From the NCBI RefSeq assembly GCF_005250615.1, contig NZ_SULM01000005.1, forward strand, positions 186,001 to 250,000: a DNA stretch of 64,000 nucleotides. The letters run 5' to 3'. Of the stretch, positions 27,176 through 35,211 are shown one piece after another. Positions within the stretch are counted from its first letter, which is position 1. Every line of letters starts with the position of its first letter. The notes beneath the pieces were generated by a model, which ran no database searches, was not told where the DNA came from, and saw nothing but the letters and a program-made list of their open reading frames with translations. Source of the DNA: Pseudomonas rhizoryzae (GTDB lineage Bacteria; Pseudomonadota; Gammaproteobacteria; Pseudomonadales; Pseudomonadaceae). Both the position numbers and the translations under genes were made by a program.

Positions 27176-28135
27176 TCAGATATCGAGCACCAACCGTTTG
27201 CCGCGCGCCCGCGAACAGCACAGGACTATTTGTTCATTGCTCTGCTTTTCTTCGTCGGTGAGATAGACGTCGCGGTGATCCGGCTCGCCTTCGAGGACAT
27301 CGCACAGGCAGGTGCCGCAAATACCCTGCTCGCAGGACACCTCGACCTTGATGCCCGCGGCGCCCAGGGCGGCAACGATGCTCTGCCCCTCCTGGACCTG
27401 CACCGTCTTGCCACTGCGGTTGGCGACCACCTCGAACCCGGCGCCCTCGGTATTGGCCTCGGCCTGGAAGTACTCGCGGTGGATGCGCGATTCGGCGTAG
27501 CCCTGCGCGCGGGCGCCGGCAATGACCCAATCCATGAAACCGCTCGGGCCGCAGGTGTAGAGATGGCTATCCGCGGGCGCCTCGCGCAGCACCGCGTTCA
27601 GGTCCAGGCGCCGCTCGGCGCCTTCGTCGTCGAAATGGGTGAATACCCGTGCGGCGAAGGGCGCGGCTTGCAATTCCTCGACGAAGGCGCAGCGCTCACG
27701 GGAGCGGCCGCTGTAGTGCAATTCGAAGGACTGCCCCTGGGCATGGAGGCTGTAGGCCATGGCGATCATCGGGGTGATACCGATGCCGCCCCCCAGCAGC
27801 AGCGAGTGGCTGGCCTCCGTCGCCAGCGGGAACAGGTTACGCGGAACGCTGATGCGCAGGTCCGTGCCCGGCAGCAGGCGCTGGTGGACCTGCGTCGAGC
27901 CGCCGCGGGAATTGGCATCCTTGAGGATACCGAGACGATAGACGCTGGCGTCACCGGGATCACCGCACAGCGAATACTGGCGTACCAGGTCCGGCGCCAG
28001 GTGCAGGTCCACGTGCGCGCCGGCGGTGAAGGCAGGCAACGCCTGGCCGTCGCGGGCGGCCAGCTCCAGGATGACCACCTCGCCGCCCTGCACTTCCCGA
28101 TTGCGTACGGTCACGTCCAGCAAGAGATCCGTCAT
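27176..28135 (-). CDS. Oxygenase reductase with C-terminal [2Fe-2S] ferredoxin domain, IacF candidate
   Basis: A 319-residue flavin reductase of the phthalate-dioxygenase/VanB type: FMN region RQYSLCGDPGD, NAD motif LLLGGGIGITPMIAM, LYTCGPSGFMDWV, and C-terminal plant-type ferredoxin CEQGICGTCLCDV with a last Cys in IVLCCSRA. It passes electrons from NADH to the terminal dioxygenase. ATG 28135 has GGAGG upstream. Ten bases after iacD, so part of the same transcript. Matches IacF architecture; VanB-like alternative not excluded by sequence alone. Confidence 0.88.
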   Translation of the reverse strand: MTDLLLDVTVRNREVQGGEVVILELAARDGQALPAFTAGAHVDLHLAPDLVRQYSLCGDPGDASVYRLGILKDANSRGGSTQVHQRLLPGTDLRISVPRNLFPLATEASHSLLLGGGIGITPMIAMAYSLHAQGQSFELHYSGRSRERCAFVEELQAAPFAARVFTHFDDEGAERRLDLNAVLREAPADSHLYTCGPSGFMDWVIAGARAQGYAESRIHREYFQAEANTEGAGFEVVANRSGKTVQVQEGQSIVAALGAAGIKVEVSCEQGICGTCLCDVLEGEPDHRDVYLTDEEKQSNEQIVLCCSRARGKRLVLDI

Positions 28136-28145
28136 GACCGCCTCC

Positions 28146-28622
28146 TCACAGGATGTAGCCGATGCCGGCCAGGGCATCGTCGCTGTTGATCAGGCTGATC
28201 ACCTTGCGTTGGAGCTTGAACTGCCCCTCGGCCCGTACCAGCTCGTAGGTCACGTCGGCGCTGTAGTGCTTGAGGCTTTCCTTGCGGAATTCGCGCACGT
28301 TCTGGGCGCAGCGGACGGTCACGGTGCTGCCGTCGTCGGCCAGCACGCGCATGCGCGACAGCGTCCGCACGGTGCGTGGCTGCGGGCTGGTGGAGATCGA
28401 CTCGCCACTGATCAACCGTTGCACGCGCAACTGGCGCATGTGGTGGTCGTCATAGGCGTAATTGAGGCTGTTCTCCGGGTCGGTTTCCTTGGGGTCGATG
28501 GGAATGATGTAGAGCCCCTGGGCGGTCCACTGGTCGAGCCAGGCTTGATAGTCGCCGTGGTCGAGCATGTCGCCTTCCTGCCAGATGAAGGCGGTCACTT
28601 CGTTCAATAGCTGCAGATTCAT
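28146..28622 (-). CDS. Aromatic-ring-hydroxylating dioxygenase beta subunit, IacD candidate
   Basis: A 158-residue protein of the NTF2-like small-subunit family: EVTAFIWQEGDMLDHGDYQAWLDQWTAQGLYIIP, then NRTVRTLSRMRVL-type strand, CAQNVREFRKESL and a YELVRAEGQFKLQRKVI end. It stabilises the alpha subunits of Rieske dioxygenases (alpha3beta3). ATG 28622 begins the conserved domain, 14 bp after the alpha-subunit stop. Confidence 0.88.
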   Translation of the reverse strand: MNLQLLNEVTAFIWQEGDMLDHGDYQAWLDQWTAQGLYIIPIDPKETDPENSLNYAYDDHHMRQLRVQRLISGESISTSPQPRTVRTLSRMRVLADDGSTVTVRCAQNVREFRKESLKHYSADVTYELVRAEGQFKLQRKVISLINSDDALAGIGYIL

Positions 28623-28636
28623 AGCGCGCTCCCGGC

Positions 28637-29926
28637 TCAGGCCGACATCATCTTTTTCCATTGCTGATAAGCCGCCCGCATGCCGGTCTCGGCACTCACG
28701 TCGGAGATCAACCCATCCGCGCTGGATCGCTCGCCGGGTAAGCCGCGATTGAGCATGATCCAGAGGTCCTCGCCGGCGCTGGCACCCTTCTGCACCCGCT
28801 CCCAGGCCTCGGAATCGTCCGGCGTGCCGAAGCCCATGGGGCCCTGGAAGTGCTCGTGCAGGCGCAGGCGGTAGCGATTGGCCACGGCCGGCCCTCCGGC
28901 CATGGTGATCACCGCGTGATGGATCTCGGTCTCGGTGACCGAGAGCGGTTGCAGCACGCGGAAGAAGGCCATGGAGCAGGCGACGTTGGGGAAGAGATTG
29001 AGGTTGAAGCCGGTCCCGCCGACGGCGCGGACGATCCTGCGCACCTGCTGTTCGTCGATGCCTTCGGCGCGCAACTCGTCGGCCAGGGTGGTGAAGCGTT
29101 CGGGAATGGGCTTGTCGAGATCGGCCTCCAGATCGACCAATTCAGGGATCATCACCATCACGCTGTGGCCGTTGCCCAGATCCTCGACGTAGCCGGGGCC
29201 TTTGACGAAATCGAACAGCTCCAGGGTCTGTTCGTCCACGGACGACAGGAAGCTCTTGTGCACCAGCGGGAAATGGTAGGCGTCGGTGGTGTTTTCCAAC
29301 TGGATCTTCCAGTTGCCGGGGAAGCGGAAGCGGTGCTCGCCAGGCACCGCGATGCCGTAGCCGGCGCCCTGTTTCATGAACAGGTCCATCCACTTCTTCG
29401 CTGCGCCGAGGAAGTCTGCCAGCGGCTCGATGTCCGCCTTGAAGGTAGCGAAGACCATGCCGGCGTAGCTTTCGGTACGCAGACTCACCAGCGGCAGCTC
29501 GGTCTTGTCGATGCAGTCGCCGTAGCTTTCCGGGTGCGGAATGCCACGCAAGGAGCCGTCCAGGGCGTAGCCCCACCCGTGATAGGGGCAGACGAAGCTG
29601 TTGGTCTTGCCCTTCTTGTGCTCGCAGACGGTGGCACCGCGATGGCGGCAGCGGTTGAGCAGGACGTTGATCCCCTGCCTGCGATCGCGCACCACGATCA
29701 CCGGCTGCTTGCCGATATAGGTGGTCTTGTAGCTCCCCGCCTCGGGGATCTCACTTTCGTGGGCCACCCAGATCCAGGTGCTGTAGAAGATCTTTTCCAG
29801 CTCGGCATCGAACAGCGCCGGGTCGGTGTACAGGGAGGTATGGACGCGGTCAGCCTGCACCAGGGTGGCGGGCTCGACCGTCAGGTTGACGGCAGGGATC
29901 AGCTTGGTCACGGAAGTCACCTTCAT
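28637..29926 (-). CDS. Rieske dioxygenase alpha subunit, IacC candidate
   Basis: A 429-residue catalytic subunit. Rieske ligands CRHRG (Cys, His) and CPYHGW (Cys, His) near residues 93-115, mononuclear iron ligands in TTDAYHFPLVH. The opening HTSLYTDPALFDAELEKIFYSTWIWVAHESEIP and FMKQGAGYGI fit IacC of indole-3-acetate degraders. In that pathway the IacCD-F system acts on the aminoaryl intermediate to yield catechol. Function is inferred from family and neighbours (flavin monooxygenase, flavin reductase, amidase, SnoaL protein). Confidence 0.87.
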   Translation of the reverse strand: MKVTSVTKLIPAVNLTVEPATLVQADRVHTSLYTDPALFDAELEKIFYSTWIWVAHESEIPEAGSYKTTYIGKQPVIVVRDRRQGINVLLNRCRHRGATVCEHKKGKTNSFVCPYHGWGYALDGSLRGIPHPESYGDCIDKTELPLVSLRTESYAGMVFATFKADIEPLADFLGAAKKWMDLFMKQGAGYGIAVPGEHRFRFPGNWKIQLENTTDAYHFPLVHKSFLSSVDEQTLELFDFVKGPGYVEDLGNGHSVMVMIPELVDLEADLDKPIPERFTTLADELRAEGIDEQQVRRIVRAVGGTGFNLNLFPNVACSMAFFRVLQPLSVTETEIHHAVITMAGGPAVANRYRLRLHEHFQGPMGFGTPDDSEAWERVQKGASAGEDLWIMLNRGLPGERSSADGLISDVSAETGMRAAYQQWKKMMSA

Positions 29927-30272
29927 CAGGGGTGGCGCTCGGTCTCCCGGGCAGGCCGCAGCCGCCAGCGCTCACGCACGGCGCGGTGCCTAGGGGTTTT
30001 CGGGTACAGCGGCAGGGGTCTAACCAGGCGAGGAGCAGGCGTCACCACCGCTGAAGCGGCGGCTTGGCCAGCGGCGGATGAACGTGCGCTGGCTCTTGGT
30101 CGAAGACGGCTGGTGGGGCACGGTCATGGCGGAATCCTCGTTATTGTGTGCGTCCTTCAGGAGGCGCTTTATGACTCACACGCTAAGGGGACCGCGGGGG
30201 TGGCTCAATGACAGGCCGGGTGAAAGTCGTTGCGTTCAGTGCAACGAGTGACGCCGCCAGCGAGTGCTGTCG
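29927..30272. other. Intergenic stretch upstream of the dioxygenase operon
   Basis: The promoter and operator of iacCDF should lie here, between the dioxygenase start and the LysR stop. GC-rich with no clear -35/-10, inverted repeat or small gene that I can support. Confidence 0.4.
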
Positions 30273-31199
30273 TTACAGCGAACGGCGCATCGTCTTGGCC
30301 AGATCGGTGGCCAGCGCACGGCTCAGGGCGTCGAGCGTGCGCCCACGGCGAGTGATGATCTGGATCTCGGTGGCGGCCATTTCCGTGCAGTCGATGGCCA
30401 CCGCCTTGAAGGTGCCGCTACGCAGTTCCTCGATGACCGGCAGTTCCGCCAGCAGGGTCGCGCCCAGGCCCGAGCGGACGAAGTCGAGGATCACCGCCAG
30501 GGAATTCGAAGTCATCGAAGGCGTGATATCGAGCCCGCGTTCGCGGCAGGCCGCATCGAAGAGTTCTCGCACCCGGAACCTCGGCCCCGGTAGAACCAGG
30601 GCCTCGCCTGCCAACTCGTCGAGGGTCACGGTGCTGCGTTCGGCGAGTCGGCTGTCGCGATGGACGATGAGGCGCAGCGGTTGGGCCAGGCTGAACAGAC
30701 GGGTCAGGCGCGCCGCCTGGTTGGGCGAGAACGCCACGCCCAGGTGGGCTTCGTCCGCCATCACCATGCGCTGTACCTCGAGCGAGGGCGCGCTGATGAT
30801 CTCCGTCTTGTGGGCTTGGTGGTCGCGTATCAGCTCCTGCAGGGAGTTGATGGCACGGGCGCCGAGCAGGCCCTCGCCGATGGCGATGACGGTGGTGGCC
30901 TGCGCCATGTCCCGCAACTCGTCCAGGCGTCCCATGAGCTGGGCGTACTGGGCCAGGCGCTCGACGTAGTAGTCCACGGCCGCCTCGCCCGCCGCCGTGA
31001 GATGCACGCGATGGGTACCCTGCCTGACCAGCTCGATATCCAACTCCTCTTCCAGCTTGGCGATCTGCCGGCTCACCGAGGACGTGGCGACGCCGAGTTC
31101 TTCGGCTGCCGCGCGCATCGAGCCCTTTTGCTGGCTCACATAGAGGTAACGCAGGCGATTGTCCTGCAGGTCGATCTGGTAATGGATGCGCTTGGCCAT
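30273..31199 (-). CDS. LysR-family regulator within the iac-type cluster
   Basis: A 308-residue LTTR: HTH about residues 14-70 (RYLYVSQQKGSMRAAAEELGVATSSVSRQIAKLEEEL) and a LysR substrate domain. The opening with an N-terminal arm (MAKRIHYQIDLQDNRL) resembles CysB-like arms seen in regulators of aromatic catabolism. Same strand as the monooxygenase gene upstream and dioxygenase genes downstream; presumably controls them. Confidence 0.86.
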   Translation of the reverse strand: MAKRIHYQIDLQDNRLRYLYVSQQKGSMRAAAEELGVATSSVSRQIAKLEEELDIELVRQGTHRVHLTAAGEAAVDYYVERLAQYAQLMGRLDELRDMAQATTVIAIGEGLLGARAINSLQELIRDHQAHKTEIISAPSLEVQRMVMADEAHLGVAFSPNQAARLTRLFSLAQPLRLIVHRDSRLAERSTVTLDELAGEALVLPGPRFRVRELFDAACRERGLDITPSMTSNSLAVILDFVRSGLGATLLAELPVIEELRSGTFKAVAIDCTEMAATEIQIITRRGRTLDALSRALATDLAKTMRRSL

Positions 31200-31317
31200 G
31201 CCGGGTTCTCGGTCGGTACGCCGGCGAGAAAGCCCTCGCGAGCGGCCCGGCGTCGGTCGAGATCCTACAACAGATCGAGGGAGCCACGCCCCGGACGGCT
31301 ACCCGGCGCCTGGACCT

Positions 31318-32508
31318 TCACGGATAAGGCGCACTCGGCGCGATGCCGGCGAACAGCGCCCCGGCGCTGTCGTAGGTGGATTCGCCCAGAAAGGCGTGTT
31401 GGGTCACCACCAGCGAATCGCGCAGGATCCACTGCAAGCGATGGTCGGCGAAGATCGCCGTCGTCCCCGCCAGCCGATAGGCCATGGCCACCACCTCGGC
31501 GCAGGTGTGGGCCGCATGGGTGGCGCTCAGGCGCAACAGGTTGGCCTGGGCCTCAGTCACCGGATTGCCGGCCAGGATCGAATCCCACACGGCGTCGGGT
31601 GCCTCGTAGAAGAACGCCCGGGCGCTACGCAGCTTCGCCTCGGCTTTGCCCAGCTCGATGCGGTAGTAGGCCCTATCGCCCAGGCGCGGCGCCCCGGTCA
31701 CCGTCTTGGTGCTGCCCGACATGCCGATCACCAGATCCAGCGCGGCCCGGGCCAGACCGAGATTCACCGCCGCATGGACCTGCGCCTGGTAGGAGACCGA
31801 AGGATAGCGATAGAGCGGCTCGTCGATGGTGGCCGGGGTGCCGCGCACGAAGGTCCAGGCATGGTCGACGGCCTTGTCGTGCAGCCTGAGGTCATGGCTG
31901 CCCGTCCCCTGCATACCCACCACCTGCCAGTTCTCGACGATCTCCACCTCGGCGGCGGGAAAGACCGCGGTCAATGGCTTGCCGGCCGTCTTGTCGCCGC
32001 CGCTGGCCGGGGTGCCGCCAATGCCCACGCCAATCCAATCGGCGCCCTTGCAGCCGCTGGCGAAACGCCAGTGACCGCTGACCTGCCAACCGCCTTCGAT
32101 GGCTCGGGCCGGTTGCAGCGGATAGAGTCCGCCGGCATAGACCTGGTCCGGTCCCTTGGCGTAGATCAGCGCCTGGGTGGCTGGCGGCAGGGAAGCAAGA
32201 TAGATGTTGGCCGACCCGAAGGCCGCGACCCAGCCGGTCGAGCCATCGGCCTCGGACACCCGCTCGACGATCCGCAGGAAGTCGCCCGGCGGCAAGGCAT
32301 CCCCGCCGAAACGCCGGGGCGTGCTGGCGCGAAAGATACCCACGGCCTTCATTTTCTCGATCATGTCGCGCGGCACGTGGGAGCGCTCGTTGAACTCCTG
32401 GCGCCGGGTAGCAATCTCCGCGATCACCTCATCCAGTGTCGGGGTTCTGGCCCAAGCGGGATCACTTTCCATCGTTCTACGCAGGACTGGATTGACCGTA
32501 CTGTTCAT
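31318..32508 (-). CDS. Acyl-CoA dehydrogenase-fold flavin monooxygenase, IacA candidate
   Basis: A 396-residue group-D flavin monooxygenase like IacA/HsaA: GIFRASTPRRFGGD, EADGSTGWVAAFG, WRFASGCKGADWIGVG, GMQGTGSHDLRL, and a C-terminal TQHAFLGESTYDSAGALF element. These enzymes use reduced flavin from a separate reductase to hydroxylate rings; IacA hydroxylates the indole ring of indole-3-acetate. The partner reductase (iacG candidate) is divergent 246 bp away. The family also contains steroid and dibenzothiophene oxygenases, so substrate rests on context. Confidence 0.86.
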   Translation of the reverse strand: MNSTVNPVLRRTMESDPAWARTPTLDEVIAEIATRRQEFNERSHVPRDMIEKMKAVGIFRASTPRRFGGDALPPGDFLRIVERVSEADGSTGWVAAFGSANIYLASLPPATQALIYAKGPDQVYAGGLYPLQPARAIEGGWQVSGHWRFASGCKGADWIGVGIGGTPASGGDKTAGKPLTAVFPAAEVEIVENWQVVGMQGTGSHDLRLHDKAVDHAWTFVRGTPATIDEPLYRYPSVSYQAQVHAAVNLGLARAALDLVIGMSGSTKTVTGAPRLGDRAYYRIELGKAEAKLRSARAFFYEAPDAVWDSILAGNPVTEAQANLLRLSATHAAHTCAEVVAMAYRLAGTTAIFADHRLQWILRDSLVVTQHAFLGESTYDSAGALFAGIAPSAPYP

Positions 32509-32754
32509 TTGACGCTCCGACTGGATAAATTACGAACGTCATCAGCATGGGCGCAGTAGTTGAGTGCGAGCAAATTCTAAAGATGAATACCGCGAATGCG
32601 CCGGATGAATTCGGTCGCGAACAATAAACCTTGGAATAATGCACAAGAGTCATTCTCCGTACTTATACGCAACATGACGAAGATGAATTTGACCGGTCGT
32701 TACTCACCTTCCAGGATGAAAGCGTTCTCTTATCCTTTCGGGACATCGACGCTC

Positions 32755-33279
32755 ATGAACACAACCAATAAAGACAACTTTCGCCAGGCGCTGTCCTTGT
32801 TGTCGGCGGCGGTCAACATCATCAGTACCGATGGCCCCCACGGCCGCCTGGGGCTGACCGCCAGCGCCGTCTGCTCGGTCACCGACAGCCCGCCCACCGT
32901 GCTGGTCTGCATCAACCGCAACAGCTCGATCCACGACGCCCTGCTGGGCAACCGCGCGCTCTGCGTGAACATCCTGCCGGGCCATCTCGAAGAGACCGCG
33001 CGGCGCTTCGCCGGCATGACCGACGTCCCTCCCGCCGAGCGCTTCACCCATTGCGATTGGCAGGCGGGCGCCTCCGGTCTACCGGTACTCGGCGAGGCGC
33101 TGGCCAGTCTCGAAGGCCGCATAGTGGACGTCAAGGATGTCGGCTCCCACTCGGTGCTGTTCGTCGAGGTCGAGCATATTCACGTGGGCGAGCACCGCGA
33201 GGGCCTGACCTACTTCGGCCGCACCTTCCATCGCCTCGAACGCTTCGCGGCTCAGGTTCAGCACGCGTCGGCCTCCTGA
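32755..33279 (+). CDS. Flavin reductase (HpaC/RutF type), IacG candidate
   Basis: A 174-residue NAD(P)H:flavin reductase: FRQALSLLSAAVNIISTDG, LTASAVCSVTDSPPTVLVCINRNSSIHDAL, LCVNILPGH and YFGRTFHRL, the flavin-reductase-like split-barrel pattern. It would supply reduced flavin to the IacA-type monooxygenase. ATG 32755 opens the conserved domain; an in-frame ATG at 32716 has no good spacing. The intergenic 32509-32754 presumably holds two divergent promoters. Confidence 0.85.
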   Translation: MNTTNKDNFRQALSLLSAAVNIISTDGPHGRLGLTASAVCSVTDSPPTVLVCINRNSSIHDALLGNRALCVNILPGHLEETARRFAGMTDVPPAERFTHCDWQAGASGLPVLGEALASLEGRIVDVKDVGSHSVLFVEVEHIHVGEHREGLTYFGRTFHRLERFAAQVQHASAS

Positions 33280-33292
33280 GGGAGCCTAACCC

Positions 33293-33973
33293 ATGACCCT
33301 TTGCCTGTTTCTTACCGCCTACCAGGAAGACGCGGCTTCCGACCTCGATAGGGACTGGTTGGATGCGGGCCTGGCCGAGGTGCACGGGGTGCGCGAGCTC
33401 ATCCTGCATCTGCCCTTCGCCTTCGGCCAGGGCGATCCTCATCTGGTCGCAGCGGAACCGCCCCGGTGTGTGATCCAGCTGTATTTCCCTTCCCTCGCTG
33501 CGCTGGAGCAGGCCCTGGTCCGCCAGGGGCCGTTGGCACGACTGCTGACGAGAGCGGAGCTGACCGGCTATCACTGGACGCAGCAGGCCATGTTGGTTCG
33601 CTCCTTCATGCCTGCCGCTGGGGCAAGTCAGCGTTCGACAGGCGTTACCTATCTGGTGGAATACGACGGACACAGCGCAGACGACGATCACTGGCTGGCC
33701 TGCTATCTCCGGCAGCATCCACCGCTGCTGGCGCTACTGCCCGGGGTACGGGCGGTGGAGGTCTATACCCGCCTGGACTATTGCAGCGATCTGCCCATCG
33801 CGCGGGCCAGGGTGCTGCAACGCAACAAGGCGGTGTTCGATTGCGCAGCGGCACTCGCCACCGCCCTCGCCTCGCCTCAGCGCGATCGGCTACGCGAGGA
33901 TTTCCTCAGCCTGCCGACCTTCACCGGCACGAGCCCCCACTACCCCATGCAAAGCGTCGCGCGGCTACCTTGA
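33293..33973 (+). CDS. Hypothetical protein of the iac cluster, IacB candidate
   Basis: A 226-residue soluble protein, 13 bp after the flavin reductase and so co-transcribed. Two repeats of a dimeric alpha-beta-barrel type fold are suggested (CLFLTAYQEDAASDLDRDWLDAG ... and TYLVEYDGHSADDDHWLACYL), as in EthD/stress-responsive barrel proteins. It occupies the place of IacB, an accessory enzyme of indole-3-acetate breakdown; assignment by position only. Confidence 0.6.
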   Translation: MTLCLFLTAYQEDAASDLDRDWLDAGLAEVHGVRELILHLPFAFGQGDPHLVAAEPPRCVIQLYFPSLAALEQALVRQGPLARLLTRAELTGYHWTQQAMLVRSFMPAAGASQRSTGVTYLVEYDGHSADDDHWLACYLRQHPPLLALLPGVRAVEVYTRLDYCSDLPIARARVLQRNKAVFDCAAALATALASPQRDRLREDFLSLPTFTGTSPHYPMQSVARLP

Positions 33974-34924
33974 ATCCCGCGCGGTACCGGCCGGCTCGGG
34001 CTCGGACGCGGTGCTGAAGAGCTCCACCAGCCGGTCGCGCAGCCAGGCGATGCCGGTATCCGCCGCAAAGCGGCTGTGGCAGTAGATGCCCACCGAAATC
34101 GTTGGCAGCTCGATGGGCAGGCGCAACAGCCGGTAGGCCTGATTACGGTTGACCTGCTGGGCGATGGCACGCGGCAGGATCAGTGCCAGCTCCGTGGTGG
34201 CGACGATTTCTGGTGCGATGGTGAAATTGGGCACCTTGAGGGCGATGTCCCGGTGCAGGCCGGCCTTGCGAAAGGCGTTGTCCGCCGTCTGGCCGTGGCC
34301 CGTCACATTGCTGGACACCTGGACATAGCGCAGCGTCCGCAACTGCTCGAGGCTCAACTCGGCGGTCTGGAGCGGATGATCCTTGCGTAGCAGGCAGATG
34401 AATTCGTCGTCCAGTAGAGTCTGGTAGAGACAATCCTCGCTGGGGTCCACCAGATAGCCCACGGCCACGTCCACATCCCCCTGACGCAGCGCCGTGGCCA
34501 GCTGGTCAATAGGCAGCGGCTGCACCTCCAGGGCGATGTTCGGTGCCTGGCTGGCCAGCCTCTCCATCAGGCGGGGCAGCACATACAGCTGGGACATGTC
34601 CGACATCGAGAGCCGAAAGGTTCGGGTGGCAGTCGCCGGGTCGAAAAGCGAGGTCATCATCAGCGCCCCCTGGATCGTCACCAGGGCATGTTCAATGGGG
34701 CCGAACAGCCGAATCGCGGCATCGGTGGGCTCCATGGCGGTCAGGGTGCGCACGAACAGCGGATCGTTGAAGACATCTCGCAGACGCCGCAACGCATGGC
34801 TCACGGCAGGCTGGCTCAGGTGCAGGCGTTCCGCTGCGATGGTCAGGCTACGGTGCTCCCAGATCGCCAGGAAGGTCTTCAACAGGTTCAGATCGACCGT
34901 GGCCAGGTTGATGTGCTTGGTCAT
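33965..34924 (-). CDS. LysR-family regulator, NodD/LinR-like
   Basis: A 319-residue LTTR with HTH about residues 8-66 (LLKTFLAIWEHRSLTIAAERLHLSQPAVSHALRRLR, followed by DPLFVR) typical of the NodD/LinR/NahR branch that senses aromatic ligands. Its stop overlaps the preceding convergent stop by nine bases, and it is divergent from the MHS transporter gene at 35212. It probably regulates that transporter, perhaps the whole cluster. Confidence 0.86.
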   Translation of the reverse strand: MTKHINLATVDLNLLKTFLAIWEHRSLTIAAERLHLSQPAVSHALRRLRDVFNDPLFVRTLTAMEPTDAAIRLFGPIEHALVTIQGALMMTSLFDPATATRTFRLSMSDMSQLYVLPRLMERLASQAPNIALEVQPLPIDQLATALRQGDVDVAVGYLVDPSEDCLYQTLLDDEFICLLRKDHPLQTAELSLEQLRTLRYVQVSSNVTGHGQTADNAFRKAGLHRDIALKVPNFTIAPEIVATTELALILPRAIAQQVNRNQAYRLLRLPIELPTISVGIYCHSRFAADTGIAWLRDRLVELFSTASEPEPAGTARDSR

Positions 34925-35059
34925 AGGCCCTCTCGCAATACAATCACCCAGCGACTATTCATTATGCCGACACTGCACGCTCGGTGCGGCGAATTCCACC
35001 AGGCCTCGGTAATAACACCTAAGCAGCGCATTTTCCTACAACTTTCCGCAACGAACAGC

Positions 35060-35078
35060 GAATAAGCCGCCCCTATTC
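35060..35078. promoter_or_regulatory. Candidate LysR box (T-N11-A) between the LysR and MHS genes
   Basis: GAATA-N9-TATTC, an inverted repeat containing the T-N11-A core, about 134 bp before the transporter start and 136 bp before the regulator start. Half-site ATTCA also occurs nearby. Fits an activator site of the divergent LTTR; not proven. Confidence 0.45.
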
Positions 35079-35211
35079 ATCTCGTGCATACGGCCAATAA
35101 TTCCTGATCATTTGACCGCTCGCGAGTTGCCCTCTTACTTTCCCAGGCACGGGCGCCGACACTTTGGCGCATTATTGAATCGATGCGAAACGTTGATAAC
35201 AGGAAACCCTC

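Noticed and set aside
27176-29926. Calling the dioxygenase antABC (anthranilate) or a vanillate demethylase
   Set aside because: The accompanying IacA/G/H/I-like genes and the IacC-like alpha subunit fit an indole-3-acetate cluster better; reductase type alone (VanB-like) is not decisive.
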